From: Pseudochrobactrum asaccharolyticum
GTDB taxonomy: Bacteria; Pseudomonadota; Alphaproteobacteria; Rhizobiales; Rhizobiaceae
Assembly: GCF_003314995.1 (NCBI RefSeq)
Contig: NZ_QNRH01000004.1
Location: 124,001-188,000 of the forward strand
Direction of reading: 5' to 3'
Length of the DNA: 64,000 nt
The notes beneath the pieces were generated by a model. It was not told where the DNA came from. It searched no databases and was given only the letters and a program-made list of their open reading frames with translations. The position numbers and the translations under genes were made by a program. Every line of letters begins with the position of its first letter. The stretch's first letter is position 1. Below, in pieces: positions 52,640 to 61,797 of the stretch.

Positions 52640-54154
52640 ATGAAGGTCGGCATCGACATGGGAGCCACAACCAACGGCACCGCGGCTATGCTCGATCTCG
52701 AAGAGCTGCTGGCCACACGTCTGCTGGTGCAGGGGAATTCCGGTTCCGGTAAATCCTATCTGCTGCGCCGTCTGCTGGAGCAGAGCGCGCCGTGGGTGCA
52801 GCAGTGTATCATTGATCCTGAAGGTGATTTTGTCACATTGGCCGATGTTTACGGCCATGTGGTGGTTGATGCTGCGCGCACTGAAGCCGAGTTGACCCGT
52901 ATTGCCGCGCGTATCCGCCAGCACCGTGTTTCTGTGGTGGTTAATCTTGAAGGGCTGGATATTGACCAGCAGATGAAAGCCGCTGCGGCATTCCTCAATG
53001 GTATGTTCGATGCGGATCGTGACTACTGGTATCCGATGCTGGTGGTTGTGGATGAGGCGCAGCTTTTTGCACCGGCCGTTGGTGGGGAAGTCTCCGACGA
53101 AGCACGCAAGATCTCGCTGAGTGCCATGACCAACCTGATGTGTCGTGGCCGTAAGCGCGGACTGGCCGGTGTAATTGCTACGCAGCGTCTCGCCAAACTT
53201 GCCAAGAACGTTGCGGCTGAAGCCTCCAACTTTCTGATGGGACGTACCTTCCTCGATATTGATATGGCGCGTGCGGCTGACTTGTTGGGGATGGATCGCC
53301 GTCAGGCCGAGCAGTTCCGTGATTTGCAGCGCGGTCATTTTGTAGCGCTGGGGCCTGCTTTGTCGCGCCGCCCGTTGCCGGTGAAAATCGGTAAAGTGGA
53401 AACGTCTGCGCGTTCATCCAGCCCGAAACTGATGCCATTGCCGGATTCTCCGGTGGATGCGGCTGATCTGATTTTCACGCCGAGCGCGGAAGAGGCGAAG
53501 ATGATTGTGCGCCGTCCGCCACCACCACCGCCACCGCCGCGCCCGATTGCGGAAATTCTGGAGCAGGTGGTTAAATCCAAGCCGGAAGCGGAAGTGCCGG
53601 ATGAACCACTGTTCCCGGGATTGGTGGAAGCTGAACGTGAGGAATTGCTGGATAAGGTGATGACAGAGATCATCGACGATCCGGAAGCAGCCTATCGCAC
53701 AGTTGCTGTGCTGTATCAGGATTTTCTGGTGCGTTGCCGTATTCATCGTGTGCCGGGTGAGCCGCTTGCACTGCCTGCATTCCGCAGACGTCTTGCTGTG
53801 GCGCAAGCCAGCGGTGGCGATGAGTTGATTGATGATGAGAAGTGGCAGACTGCACTACGATTGTCAGAAAGCCTGACAGATGATGTGCAGGGTGTATTCC
53901 TGATTGTGGCACAGGCTGCGGTTAAAGCTGCACCATGCCCGTCTGATGCCACGCTGGCGCGTGCCTATGGCAGCCATTCTACCAGCCGCGCCCGTCGACT
54001 GCTGACATATTTTGAGGAGCGCGGCTTATTGGTTGTGCGCAATGACTTTAAAGGCATGCGCGTTGTGGCTTTCCCCGACATGGGCTGTGAAACCGCAGCC
54101 GGTGACCCGAATGGCCCCGATGAAAGCGCGGACAGCGCTGAGGCAGCGGAATAA
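52640..54154 (+). CDS. HerA/DUF87-type ATPase
   Basis: The 504-residue P-loop ATPase has Walker A GNSGSGKS (32-39), Walker B MLVVVDEAQLF and the DUF87 arginine-rich MCRGRKRGLAGVIATQR, placing it in the HerA-FtsK superfamily. A run of nine prolines (about 292-302) links the motor to a C-terminal part with a possible winged helix (ARAYGSHSTSRARRLLTYF). HerA proteins move DNA in repair or defence, usually with NurA; none is adjacent. The ATG follows AGGAGG. Confidence 0.83.
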   Translation: MKVGIDMGATTNGTAAMLDLEELLATRLLVQGNSGSGKSYLLRRLLEQSAPWVQQCIIDPEGDFVTLADVYGHVVVDAARTEAELTRIAARIRQHRVSVVVNLEGLDIDQQMKAAAAFLNGMFDADRDYWYPMLVVVDEAQLFAPAVGGEVSDEARKISLSAMTNLMCRGRKRGLAGVIATQRLAKLAKNVAAEASNFLMGRTFLDIDMARAADLLGMDRRQAEQFRDLQRGHFVALGPALSRRPLPVKIGKVETSARSSSPKLMPLPDSPVDAADLIFTPSAEEAKMIVRRPPPPPPPPRPIAEILEQVVKSKPEAEVPDEPLFPGLVEAEREELLDKVMTEIIDDPEAAYRTVAVLYQDFLVRCRIHRVPGEPLALPAFRRRLAVAQASGGDELIDDEKWQTALRLSESLTDDVQGVFLIVAQAAVKAAPCPSDATLARAYGSHSTSRARRLLTYFEERGLLVVRNDFKGMRVVAFPDMGCETAAGDPNGPDESADSAEAAE

Positions 54155-54772
54155 TCAGGTTTTCACTTTCGCCATATCGGCCTCATCCAGTGCTGTTGCC
54201 CGTTGCAGGGCGGCGCGCTCTTTCAGCCTTTCACTATAGGCGAGAAAGCTCGGGCGAGCGTCAATTGTTTTGAAGCCCAGTCCGAAGTTGATTTGCGCAC
54301 CGATATAAACATCGGCAGCGGTAAAGCGCGATCCGGTGATATATGGTTTTGCTGATAAGGTCTGATCCAGCACATCCATCACCGTTTCATAAGAGCCGTA
54401 GCCGACGAAACGGCTTTGCTCTTCTGTCGGATTAAAACCGATGGCATGATTGCTGATCGCCGCTTCCACAGGACCTGCGCCGAAAAACAACCAGCGGTAA
54501 TAGTCTGCGCGCTCGACCGCAGTAGGTGATAGCTTCGCATCCGGAAATGTATCTGCCAGATAAGCGCAAATCGCAGCAGTTTCAGTAATAATATGCTGCT
54601 TGTGCTTGAGGGCAGGGACTTTGCCCATCGGATTGATGGTGCGGTACTCTGCACCTTTCATCTCGTTGAAAGACACGATGCTGGTTGTATAGGCAGCGCC
54701 GGTTTCTTCCAGCATCCAGCGGGCAATACGGCCACGCGACATCGGATGGGTATAGAGAATAATATCTGTCAT
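54155..54772 (-). CDS. Glutathione S-transferase family protein
   Basis: The 205-residue protein has a thioredoxin-like N-terminal domain (ILYTHPMSRGRIARWMLEE) with a serine at the usual active position, the glutathione-binding INPMGKVPAL, and an all-helical C-terminal domain. It conjugates or reduces with glutathione; the substrate is unknown. It abuts the HerA-like gene, tail to tail. Confidence 0.85.
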   Translation of the reverse strand: MTDIILYTHPMSRGRIARWMLEETGAAYTTSIVSFNEMKGAEYRTINPMGKVPALKHKQHIITETAAICAYLADTFPDAKLSPTAVERADYYRWLFFGAGPVEAAISNHAIGFNPTEEQSRFVGYGSYETVMDVLDQTLSAKPYITGSRFTAADVYIGAQINFGLGFKTIDARPSFLAYSERLKERAALQRATALDEADMAKVKT

Positions 54773-54831
54773 GAGAGGCTTCCTCAGCTAATTCGCAGCA
54801 GAGAATGCACTCTCTTGAGGCAGAAGAAAAC

Positions 54832-54859
54832 AAAAAAGCCGGATCGAAATCCGGCTTTT
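54832..54859 (-). terminator. Terminator of prs
   Basis: An 11-bp perfect stem (54834-54844 with 54849-54859) with CGAA loop is followed by T residues on the minus strand. Confidence 0.88.
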
Positions 54860-54883
54860 CAAAAGTGTGATATCTGCAGTCTG

Positions 54884-55816
54884 TTAGTCGAACAGGCTGG
54901 ATACGGATTCTTCAGCGGCGGTGCGGGCAATTGCTTCGCCGATCAGGCCGGAAATCGACAATACGCGGATATTATGCGCCTGATCGATTGCAGCGGTTGG
55001 CTGAATGGAATCGGTGATAACCAGTTCTTTCAGCTTGGAATTGGTGATACGGGCAATCGCGCCGCCGGAGAGTACGCCGTGCGTGATATAGGCAGTAACA
55101 CTGGTTGCGCCTTTGGCCAGCAGAGCTTCGGCCGCATTGCAGAGTGTGCCACCGGAATCAACGATATCGTCGAACAGCAGGCAGTCTTTGCCGGTTACAT
55201 CACCGATCACGTTCATCACTTCCGATTCACCCGGACGGTCACGACGCTTGTCAACAATTGCCAGCTGTGCATCAATACGCTTGGCCAGTGAGCGGGCGCG
55301 AACCACACCACCAACGTCCGGCGAAACAACCATGCAGTTGCCGGTTGCGTAATTGGCTTTAACATCACGGGCGATAACCGGAACCGCATAGAGATTGTCG
55401 GTCGGAATATCGAAGAAGCCCTGAATCTGACCGGCATGAAGATCAAGGGTCAGAACGCGGTTTGCACCGGCTTCAGTGATGAGGTTGGCAACCAGTTTAG
55501 CGGAAATCGGTGTACGCGGGCCTGGTTTACGATCCTGACGGGCATAGCCGTAATAAGGGATCACTGCTGTGATGCGGCGCGCTGAAGAGCGGCGGAATGC
55601 ATCAATCATGATCAGTAGTTCCATCAGGTGATCATTGGTCGGATAAGAGGTGGACTGCAGAACGAAAACGTCCTCGCCGCGCACATTTTCCTGAATTTCT
55701 ACGAAGATTTCCTGATCGGCAAAACGCTTCACAACGGCTTTGCCGAGTGGAATATTGAGATGTTTTGCGACGGATTCTGCTAGGACACGATTGGAGTTGC
55801 CCGCGAAAAGTTTCAT
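54884..55816 (-). CDS. prs: Ribose-phosphate pyrophosphokinase
   Basis: The 310-residue enzyme makes PRPP from ribose 5-phosphate and ATP, feeding purine, pyrimidine, His, Trp and NAD synthesis. Diagnostic parts are [15 protein letters not shown], the flexible loop [13 protein letters not shown] and the PRPP site [14 protein letters not shown]. The length is standard. It is preceded by a 376-base gap. Confidence 0.97.
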   Translation of the reverse strand: MKLFAGNSNRVLAESVAKHLNIPLGKAVVKRFADQEIFVEIQENVRGEDVFVLQSTSYPTNDHLMELLIMIDAFRRSSARRITAVIPYYGYARQDRKPGPRTPISAKLVANLITEAGANRVLTLDLHAGQIQGFFDIPTDNLYAVPVIARDVKANYATGNCMVVSPDVGGVVRARSLAKRIDAQLAIVDKRRDRPGESEVMNVIGDVTGKDCLLFDDIVDSGGTLCNAAEALLAKGATSVTAYITHGVLSGGAIARITNSKLKELVITDSIQPTAAIDQAHNIRVLSISGLIGEAIARTAAEESVSSLFD

Positions 55817-56192
55817 GCTTTTTTGCCTCTGGCGCTGGTTTGCCTAACGCATGAACCTTGGATGCATTTCGCATTGGTCATGCGCGGATTCCCTGTATCC
55901 GGGTTTTCATCGGAATGTGCGGTTTATAAGGCCGTGCATCCCGTATTGTTAAATTCCATCAATTTTATACAAGTCTGCATAAAATTGGTCTGATGAGCGG
56001 CCTTTTACAAAGCTTGGCCCGTATTGCAAGGGTACAAAAGCCGCAGGGCAGCATTAATGCCCCGATATTTTACAAAACCTGTCTTTTCCCGCCCTCTATA
56101 GGCCAAAAAGACACGCTTGTGTGAAGTTTTTTGCAACAGGCTTAACGTGACAAGCCTGCACCGGTGAGAGTGAGTCTCACCGGTGCAGGCAT
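55817..56192. other. Intergenic region between prs and a lipoprotein gene
   Basis: 376 bases. The prs promoter must lie here. Towards the left gene end is a 16-bp hairpin (56154-56190), and a small AGGCTT/AAGCCT stem precedes it. No gene supported. Confidence 0.45.
56154..56190 (-). terminator. Hairpin directly after the lipoprotein gene
   Basis: A perfect 16-bp stem (56154-56169 with 56175-56190) and five-base loop starts two bases after the stop codon. It lacks a T run, so it may protect the message end as well as terminate. Confidence 0.6.
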
Positions 56193-56747
56193 CTATTGCG
56201 CGTTGGCTGAAACCCAGCGGAAATAATCTGCCATCGTGTCATCAGCAATTTTGCTCATGACTGTCGCAGACACAGCCGACCAGCCGTTTTTACCGGAAAC
56301 CTTCTCCTGACCCTGCAGGCGGTGGACACGGTTGCCCTGTTTATCCATCACATCCCAGACATAGAGCACGGTGGTTTGATTATTCTCAGTGAGGTTAGAG
56401 AAATAGCCTTTGAGAATGTAATCGGCATCCGTTTCCATATTGGTAGCCAGCGTGATGGACTGTGTTTTGACGATTGTATCAAAACGCAGGGAAAGCGGTG
56501 TCACAACTTCCAGCGGTGCGCCGATGATCGGTGCGATGAACAATTTGTAATTGCGCACCTTGGACATATTGACCGGCGCTTTACTGGTCTGTGCAGGCTG
56601 GCCGAAATCGGATGTCAGCGGTGCCAGATTGGCGCTGCCACCACTAGGGGACGTACAGCCCGCCAGTATGAGAGCGCCAGCCGTGGCTGAAAAGAATGCA
56701 AGTTTTTTGAAGGAAGCATGAACAGAGGCAGATACGCACACTGGCAT
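56193..56747 (-). CDS. Predicted lipoprotein of unknown function
   Basis: The 184-residue protein has a lipoprotein signal peptide with lipobox LAGC (C31), then a flexible serine/glycine stretch and a folded domain (about 60-184) with DADYILKGYFSNLTE and VLYVWDVMDKQGNRVHRLQG. The fold looks like a small beta-rich periplasmic domain. Lipidation would require Lgt, encoded 4 kb upstream. The ATG follows AAGGACTGAAACCG. No family name is known to me. Confidence 0.75.
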   Translation of the reverse strand: MPVCVSASVHASFKKLAFFSATAGALILAGCTSPSGGSANLAPLTSDFGQPAQTSKAPVNMSKVRNYKLFIAPIIGAPLEVVTPLSLRFDTIVKTQSITLATNMETDADYILKGYFSNLTENNQTTVLYVWDVMDKQGNRVHRLQGQEKVSGKNGWSAVSATVMSKIADDTMADYFRWVSANAQ

Positions 56748-56765
56748 CGGTTTCAGTCCTTTTCA

Positions 56766-56807
56766 GAGCGTATCCCGAAAAGTGGGAGCCGCTTTCGGAT
56801 AAGATAC
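56766..56807. repeat. GTATCCCGAAAAG palindromic repeat
   Basis: The arms GTATC (56770-56774) and GATAC (near 56803-56807) enclose CCGAAAAG and CTTTCGG, as in the element at 18035-18077. Confidence 0.5.
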
Positions 56808-56919
56808 ACGTAAAAACAAAAGATAAAGCGTTTTTATGATTCAAGCTAAACTGGAAATTCTCTAGAGTGGATTACTTTCATGTTGGATCGCAGTGCTCGC
56901 GTCTCAATTCTTTAGTTTT

Positions 56920-56968
56920 CGCATTATCCCGGACTGTCCAAGTTGATCCAACTTGACTGTGAAATGCT
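56920..56968. repeat. GCATTATCCCG...GAAATGC palindrome with inner CCAAGTTG/CAACTTGG-like stem
   Basis: Outer arms GCATT (56921-) and AATGC (to 56967) enclose AAGTTGATCCAACTT. The element ends where the next gene's stop begins, so most of the gap 56748-56968 is repeat. Confidence 0.55.
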
Positions 56969-58120
56969 TTAGATGACGATCAGCTCGAGGCTGCTTTTTG
57001 ACAGGCTCTCGGCAGGGCCGTTGGTTGTCAGATAGGTCTGGCCGAGTGTCATGGCCGTGTTAGTCTCGGAATCCATGATGATCATATGGGCGAACAGCGT
57101 CATATCCGGTTCAATCCGTTCTGCACTACCCGCATAGAACATCTGCGGATCCATCCATGACGGTGTGAAGCGCGCGCCTACGGAATAGCCGCAGGCATTG
57201 AGTCGGTGGCGTGTAAGAGAGTGCGCCTCCAGCACTTTGGCATGAGCTTCAAAAACATCGCCGAAGGTTGAGGCAGGGGTCAGGGCCGCTTCTACAGCCA
57301 TCAGGGCTTCATGCGCGGCATTATACAGTTCTTCATGACGCTTGGTTGCTTTGCCGGTCAGCACTGTGCGCATCATCGGTGCGTGGTAGTGACGGAAAAC
57401 GCCGGACCATTCCAGCGTGAGCTGGTCGTTTTTATACATTTGTCTGCGGCCGGATTTGTAACGGCAGAGCAAGGCATCAGGGCCGGAGCCGATAATATAT
57501 TCATTGGCCGGAAAATCGCCGTCGCCGAGAAAATTGGCTTCCATCATTGCTGCGAGAATATTGGCCTCATTAGCGTTCTTGCGCATCTGCTCCAGAGCGG
57601 CATCATAGATCGCATCGCTGAGTGCCGCTGCTTTGCGGGCATAGTCAACTTCCGCAGGGCTTTTGAGCAGGCGCAGACGATCCACCATACCGGAGGCATC
57701 AATCACTTTGGCAAAGCTGTTTAGCTGCTCATCCAGTTTGCGGCCGTTGGCGGCAGTCAGACCGTGGGTCTGATATTCAACGCCGATGCGGGCGCCGAGC
57801 AAATCCATATCATTGAGCAGATTACGCAGATCAATCGCAGGATTGGCGTTCTCACGGTCTGTCCATTGGACGATATGTTCAATCGTGGAGGTATGGCGTG
57901 CCTGTCGCAGGTCTGCAGAACGGGTCATCAGCACCATGCTGCCGTCCTGCTTGACCACCAGGCACTGGAAGAAGCAGAAACCGAACGTGTCATAGCCGGT
58001 GAGCCAATACATGCTCTCCTGCGAAAACAGCAGCATCGCATCCAGCTTATTTTCGGCCATGCACAGCATCAGCCTGTCGCGGCGTGCTGCAAATTCTTCC
58101 GGTGCAAAGTGAAGTGCCAT
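56969..58120 (-). CDS. M24-fold (pita-bread) hydrolase with non-canonical active site, ectoine-hydrolase-like
   Basis: The 383-residue protein has an N-terminal creatinase-like domain and a C-terminal pita-bread domain. The five metal ligands of Xaa-Pro peptidases are not conserved: the usual D-x-G is E237-W-S-G, the second Asp is H246-A, the GHGIG His is G311-Y-S-V-G, and the next Glu is H345. The pattern LEWSG...YH...RT and GYSVG resembles metal-independent ectoine hydrolases (DoeA/EutD), whose nucleophile is Glu. Other doe genes are absent, so the substrate is open. ATG 58120 is best spaced after GGAGATA. Confidence 0.7.
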   Translation of the reverse strand: MALHFAPEEFAARRDRLMLCMAENKLDAMLLFSQESMYWLTGYDTFGFCFFQCLVVKQDGSMVLMTRSADLRQARHTSTIEHIVQWTDRENANPAIDLRNLLNDMDLLGARIGVEYQTHGLTAANGRKLDEQLNSFAKVIDASGMVDRLRLLKSPAEVDYARKAAALSDAIYDAALEQMRKNANEANILAAMMEANFLGDGDFPANEYIIGSGPDALLCRYKSGRRQMYKNDQLTLEWSGVFRHYHAPMMRTVLTGKATKRHEELYNAAHEALMAVEAALTPASTFGDVFEAHAKVLEAHSLTRHRLNACGYSVGARFTPSWMDPQMFYAGSAERIEPDMTLFAHMIIMDSETNTAMTLGQTYLTTNGPAESLSKSSLELIVI

Positions 58121-58209
58121 CATTATCTCCGCATTGAACACATAACCATGCGGGCTGAAACCACTATCCAGCCTCGCAGGATCATGCATGTTCTCTGAAC
58201 CGGAAGCAC

Positions 58210-58989
58210 TTACTTCCGGATTGCAATAGCGGCGATCTGGCGACCGTAATCTGGTTCCCTGCGGTGAGTGGTGCGGCGATAGGAGAAAAACCGCGCTTCA
58301 TCCGCATAGGTACAAAGATTAAGAGATGCAGCCTGCACACCGCTCTTTGTCAGACGATCAACGATAAAGCTCCAAAGATCAAACATTTTACGCGCCGGAT
58401 TTGTAGAAGGGCGGAAATATTGTTCATAAGTCTGGTCGCGCGCGGTGAATTCTGCAACGAATTCAGCCCCCACTTCATAATTGTCCTGACCGATGCAGGG
58501 CCCCAGAACTGCGCGGATTTTTGACCGTTCAGCGCCCAGATTGACCATGGCCTCGACCGTGTTTTCCAGAACACCGGCCAAAGCACCGCGCCAACCGGCA
58601 TGAGCGGAGCCGATAATGCCTGCTTCCGGCTCGCAAAACAGCACAGGGCCGCAATCGGCACTCAATGCACCCAGAATCAGTCCCGGCACATTGGTCACCA
58701 TCGCGTCGGCCTGAGGGCGTGGTGAAGGCAGTGCTTCAGTGATGGTCAGAACGGTTGGTGAATGCACCTGATAAAGTGTCTGCAGGTCTTCTGGTTGCAG
58801 GTCAAAATAAGCAGCAACGCGGCGGCGGTTTTCTGCCACAGCCTCAGGCTCATCCTTGGAGCCAGCACCGACATTGAGACTGTTATAAATGCCGGAAGAT
58901 ACGCCACCAAGGGTGGTGAAGAAGCCGTGCGCGATACGGTCATTGGTTTCAAGCAAAGGAGAGCGGATCGGATCAGGCATGTCGGTCAT
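58210..58989 (-). CDS. pgeF: PgeF-type multicopper/purine nucleoside-processing protein (laccase domain)
   Basis: The 259-residue protein of the YfiH/PgeF/LACC1 family has metal ligands in SAHAGWRGALAG (His), ADCGPVLFCE (Cys) and GPCIGQDNYEVG (Cys). Members have purine nucleosidase/phosphorylase-like activity and correct peptidoglycan errors; older annotation is polyphenol oxidase. It lies 25 bases after the methyltransferase gene, likely in one operon with lgt. Confidence 0.88.
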   Translation of the reverse strand: MTDMPDPIRSPLLETNDRIAHGFFTTLGGVSSGIYNSLNVGAGSKDEPEAVAENRRRVAAYFDLQPEDLQTLYQVHSPTVLTITEALPSPRPQADAMVTNVPGLILGALSADCGPVLFCEPEAGIIGSAHAGWRGALAGVLENTVEAMVNLGAERSKIRAVLGPCIGQDNYEVGAEFVAEFTARDQTYEQYFRPSTNPARKMFDLWSFIVDRLTKSGVQAASLNLCTYADEARFFSYRRTTHRREPDYGRQIAAIAIRK

Positions 58990-59014
58990 GATAGTCTCTC
59001 TGGAAAATGAAATG

Positions 59015-60115
59015 TCAGATTGTTTTCAGGTCAGGGTATGTGACGCTTAAGACTTTAAAAAGGCTGCCCATCTGGTTCGGTGCTGCCAGCCGTTCCACAT
59101 CATCACGGATTTGCTCCTGCACGGCAGCAGATTTACCGGCACCAAGCTGACCGGCGCGGCTGAGCAGCCCCATTCTCAGCAGAAAATCACCTTGCTCTTC
59201 AGCTTTGAATGCACAGCCAAGGCTACCGGCGATTTGTGCGAGAGAGGCAAAGTCGACATGGGTGGTGATGTCGGCCTGACCGGGGGCGGTAAATACATCC
59301 TGATAGGCATGCTGATAGAGTGCCTGCAAAGTGTCGCCGAAACCGGCTTCATGTGAGCCGTAATCGATCAGCAGAGCTGCACCCTGATATTTACGGATAT
59401 GCTCGCTGATTTGCTGCATCAGAGCTGCACGTGCCGGTGATGCCTCAAAGATTGTGCCTTCCGGTGTTGCTTCATGCCCTTTAGGTAGCAATGCGGGGTC
59501 AATGCCGCCGGTGCCTGTTGTGAAGCAAAGCTGCGGTTCGGCCTCATTGTGGGTCGCGACCATGCGCTCGACAAAACGACCTTCATGTTTGATATATTGA
59601 TGATCCGGCAGGGCATCAAACAACTCATTAGTAACGAGGATCAGCGTATTCTGCGGGATTTCCTCGAAGCTTTTATACCAACTCATATGCGGTGCGGCGC
59701 CATCAAGCTTTTTCTTCTGCACACCCGTCAGGCGTTCGCTGGTTTCCACCATTGCGATATGGGCACTGTGCAACATCTCGGGTGCGAGTTTACCAGCGGC
59801 GCGCAGCAGGTCGCTCATTAAAGTTCCGCGACCGCCACCGATTTCGCAAATGGTGAATTGCGCAGGTTTGCCTAAAGCCTCCCAATGGCTGACCACCCAG
59901 ACGCCGATCAGTTCGCCGAACATCTGGCTGACTTCCGGCGCTGTGATGAAGTCACCTTTCGTGCCGAATGGTTCACGGGTCATGTAATAGCCGCCATCAT
60001 GATCGGCGAGGCAGAAGGCCATATAATCTGCAACGCTGATCGGCCCGCCATTGCTGATGAGACGGATCAGGCGTTGTTTCAGTTTGTCGGCAGCGGGAAT
60101 TGTCATTTCAGTCAT
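59015..60115 (-). CDS. SAM-dependent methyltransferase, MidA/NDUFAF7 family (DUF185)
   Basis: The 366-residue protein has the family pattern GDFITAPEVSQMFGELIGVWVV and the SAM motif CEIGGGRGTLMSDLLRA. Its mitochondrial relative NDUFAF7 dimethylates an arginine of complex I. It begins three bases after the lgt stop, so it is coupled to lgt, an order common in Rhizobiales. Confidence 0.88.
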   Translation of the reverse strand: MTEMTIPAADKLKQRLIRLISNGGPISVADYMAFCLADHDGGYYMTREPFGTKGDFITAPEVSQMFGELIGVWVVSHWEALGKPAQFTICEIGGGRGTLMSDLLRAAGKLAPEMLHSAHIAMVETSERLTGVQKKKLDGAAPHMSWYKSFEEIPQNTLILVTNELFDALPDHQYIKHEGRFVERMVATHNEAEPQLCFTTGTGGIDPALLPKGHEATPEGTIFEASPARAALMQQISEHIRKYQGAALLIDYGSHEAGFGDTLQALYQHAYQDVFTAPGQADITTHVDFASLAQIAGSLGCAFKAEEQGDFLLRMGLLSRAGQLGAGKSAAVQEQIRDDVERLAAPNQMGSLFKVLSVTYPDLKTI

Positions 60116-60118
60116 TAA

Positions 60119-60961
60119 TCAGGCCTTTGCCGCCGCACGATTGGCGCGCGCCATTGCCCAGACACCGAGCAGTACCATTGGTACGGACAGAACCATTCCC
60201 ATGGTCATCCAGCCACCAACGAGATAGCCGAGCTGCGCATCCGGCTCGCGGAAGAATTCCACCAGAATACGCGACAGGCCGTAACCGGCGACAAACGCAC
60301 CGGCGATAAAGCCCGGCGCTTTGAGCTTGTTGCCCTTCCAGATCAGGAGGGCGAGCACAAAGAACAGCACAAAGCCTTCGAGCGCTGCTTCATAAAGCTG
60401 GCTTGGATGGCGCGGCAATGGTCCGCCATTCGGAAAGTATACCGCCCATGAAACATCGCTGACACGACCCCAGAGCTCGGAGTTGATAAAATTGGCAATA
60501 CGGACAACACCGAGGCCGATCGGCACACCGGCAGCAATAGTATCAAACATGCTCCAGACCGGAATGCCACGCTTTTTGGCGAACAAGATCATGGCGACGG
60601 TGGTGCCGAGAATGCCGCCGTGGAAGGACATGCCGCCGTCCCAGACGGCCGGAATTTCCAGCGGATTGCTGATATAAAAACTGAAATTATAGAATAATAC
60701 GTAGCCAATGCGGCCGCCGATGACGACGCCAAGAGCTGCCCAGAGGACGAAATCGTCCAATGCAAGCGGATCCATCGGCGCATTGTTGTTCGGCCACAGA
60801 CGGGCATTGTTGACGAGTCTTTTGCCGTACCACCAGGCAAATAAAATGCCGATGACATAGCCGATACCATACCAGTGAACGGAGAGCGGGCCTACCGAGA
60901 AGAGAACAGGGTCAATATTCGGGAAGGGGAGTGCAGCCATCATGATCTGCGGTTCGGTCAT
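60119..60961 (-). CDS. lgt: Prolipoprotein diacylglyceryl transferase
   Basis: The 280-residue inner-membrane enzyme transfers diacylglycerol to the lipobox cysteine, the first step of lipoprotein maturation. The family parts are [30 protein letters not shown] and the active-site [13 protein letters not shown]. About seven TMs are present. Start behind GGAGAGAAG. Probable first gene of lgt-midA-pgeF. Confidence 0.95.
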   Translation of the reverse strand: MTEPQIMMAALPFPNIDPVLFSVGPLSVHWYGIGYVIGILFAWWYGKRLVNNARLWPNNNAPMDPLALDDFVLWAALGVVIGGRIGYVLFYNFSFYISNPLEIPAVWDGGMSFHGGILGTTVAMILFAKKRGIPVWSMFDTIAAGVPIGLGVVRIANFINSELWGRVSDVSWAVYFPNGGPLPRHPSQLYEAALEGFVLFFVLALLIWKGNKLKAPGFIAGAFVAGYGLSRILVEFFREPDAQLGYLVGGWMTMGMVLSVPMVLLGVWAMARANRAAAKA

Positions 60962-61258
60962 TCTTCTCTCCGTTATGGCTGCGCTTGAAAGCCGTTACAG
61001 GCATGCGCATTAAGATCAGCATCGGTTTGCTTTGCCGTTGATGAGGCATAGCGAATTTTTGTGCAGGATAAAAGTCCGTTGCTTTTATGGCTTTATTTGG
61101 CTGTCAGCCTTAAGCCGGTCTTAAATGTGCGGCAAAGTAAGATTTGTTTAGTCTTGCATCCTTTATATTGCAGGCTTATCTCAGAGACAGAGATTGATTT
61201 CCGTCATAGCGGATTTTGTAATGATGCCGTCTGTAGCGGCTTTAAAAGAGGTGATCCA
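60962..61258. other. Divergent region between lgt and ubiK
   Basis: 297 bases, with promoters for both directions. The ubiK frame is open back to 61061, but the added residues do not match the family. Nothing else seen. Confidence 0.4.
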
Positions 61259-61552
61259 ATGAGTAATGCAACCGGTAAAGTTCTTGATGAACTCGCAAAA
61301 CTCGTCACTGACGCTGCGGGTGCTGCTCAGGGCGTACGTCGTGAAGTTGAAACCGCGATGCGCTCACAGGGCGAAAAACTGCTCAACACTCTGGATGTTG
61401 TGCAGCGTGAAGATTTTGAAGCAATGCGTGAAATGGCGGTCAAAACCCGCACTGAAAACAGTGCTCTGACAGTCAAAATTGCAGAGCTGGAAGAGCGTAT
61501 TGCTAAAATTGAAGCATCGCTCGCGGAAAAGCCTGCGAAAAAAGGTGCTTAA
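61259..61552 (+). CDS. ubiK: UbiK/BMFP accessory protein (DUF526)
   Basis: The 97-residue helical protein has an amphipathic N-terminal helix (about 8-30) and a C-terminal trimeric coiled coil (about 60-90, ALTVKIAELEERIAKIEASL), ending in lysines. In E. coli UbiK aids the ubiquinone synthesis complex; in Brucella the homologue BMFP is membrane fusogenic. The ATG at 61259 follows GAGGTG. A terminator follows 83 bases later. Confidence 0.88.
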   Translation: MSNATGKVLDELAKLVTDAAGAAQGVRREVETAMRSQGEKLLNTLDVVQREDFEAMREMAVKTRTENSALTVKIAELEERIAKIEASLAEKPAKKGA

Positions 61553-61634
61553 GGTCTAAAAATCTAAAAGATTTTTTAACTTTTTATTCACAGGGGCGAA
61601 TGCCTAAAAGCCCTTATTCCAGAATCGGTTACAG

Positions 61635-61664
61635 CGGCGCCCCATCGGGCGCCGTTTGTTCTTT
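61635..61664 (+). terminator. Rho-independent terminator of ubiK
   Basis: The GC-only stem CGGCGCCC/GGGCGCCG (61635-61642, 61647-61654) with loop CATC is followed by TTTGTTCTTT. Confidence 0.85.
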
Positions 61665-61707
61665 CCACATGGTTTCTTAGCGTTTTGACAAAAAGGGCTG
61701 GCACTCT

Positions 61708-61797
61708 GACTCAGCATCAATAGACTGAAAACACTGCATGATTCGTAATTGAGTCATAATGCAGGGCAGAAACGGGGAGTGGCGAAGCGAAAGATTC
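61708..61797. promoter_or_regulatory. Cluster of four GANTC (CcrM) sites upstream of ybjN
   Basis: GANTC occurs at 61708-61712, 61740-61744, 61751-61755 and 61793-61797. About 0.35 would be expected in 90 bases. CcrM methylation state could couple the downstream gene to replication. Confidence 0.35.

Noticed and set aside
61590-61665. tmRNA-like or structured RNA after ubiK
   Set aside because: The hairpin with T run explains it as a terminator; no tag sequence or tRNA-like domain.
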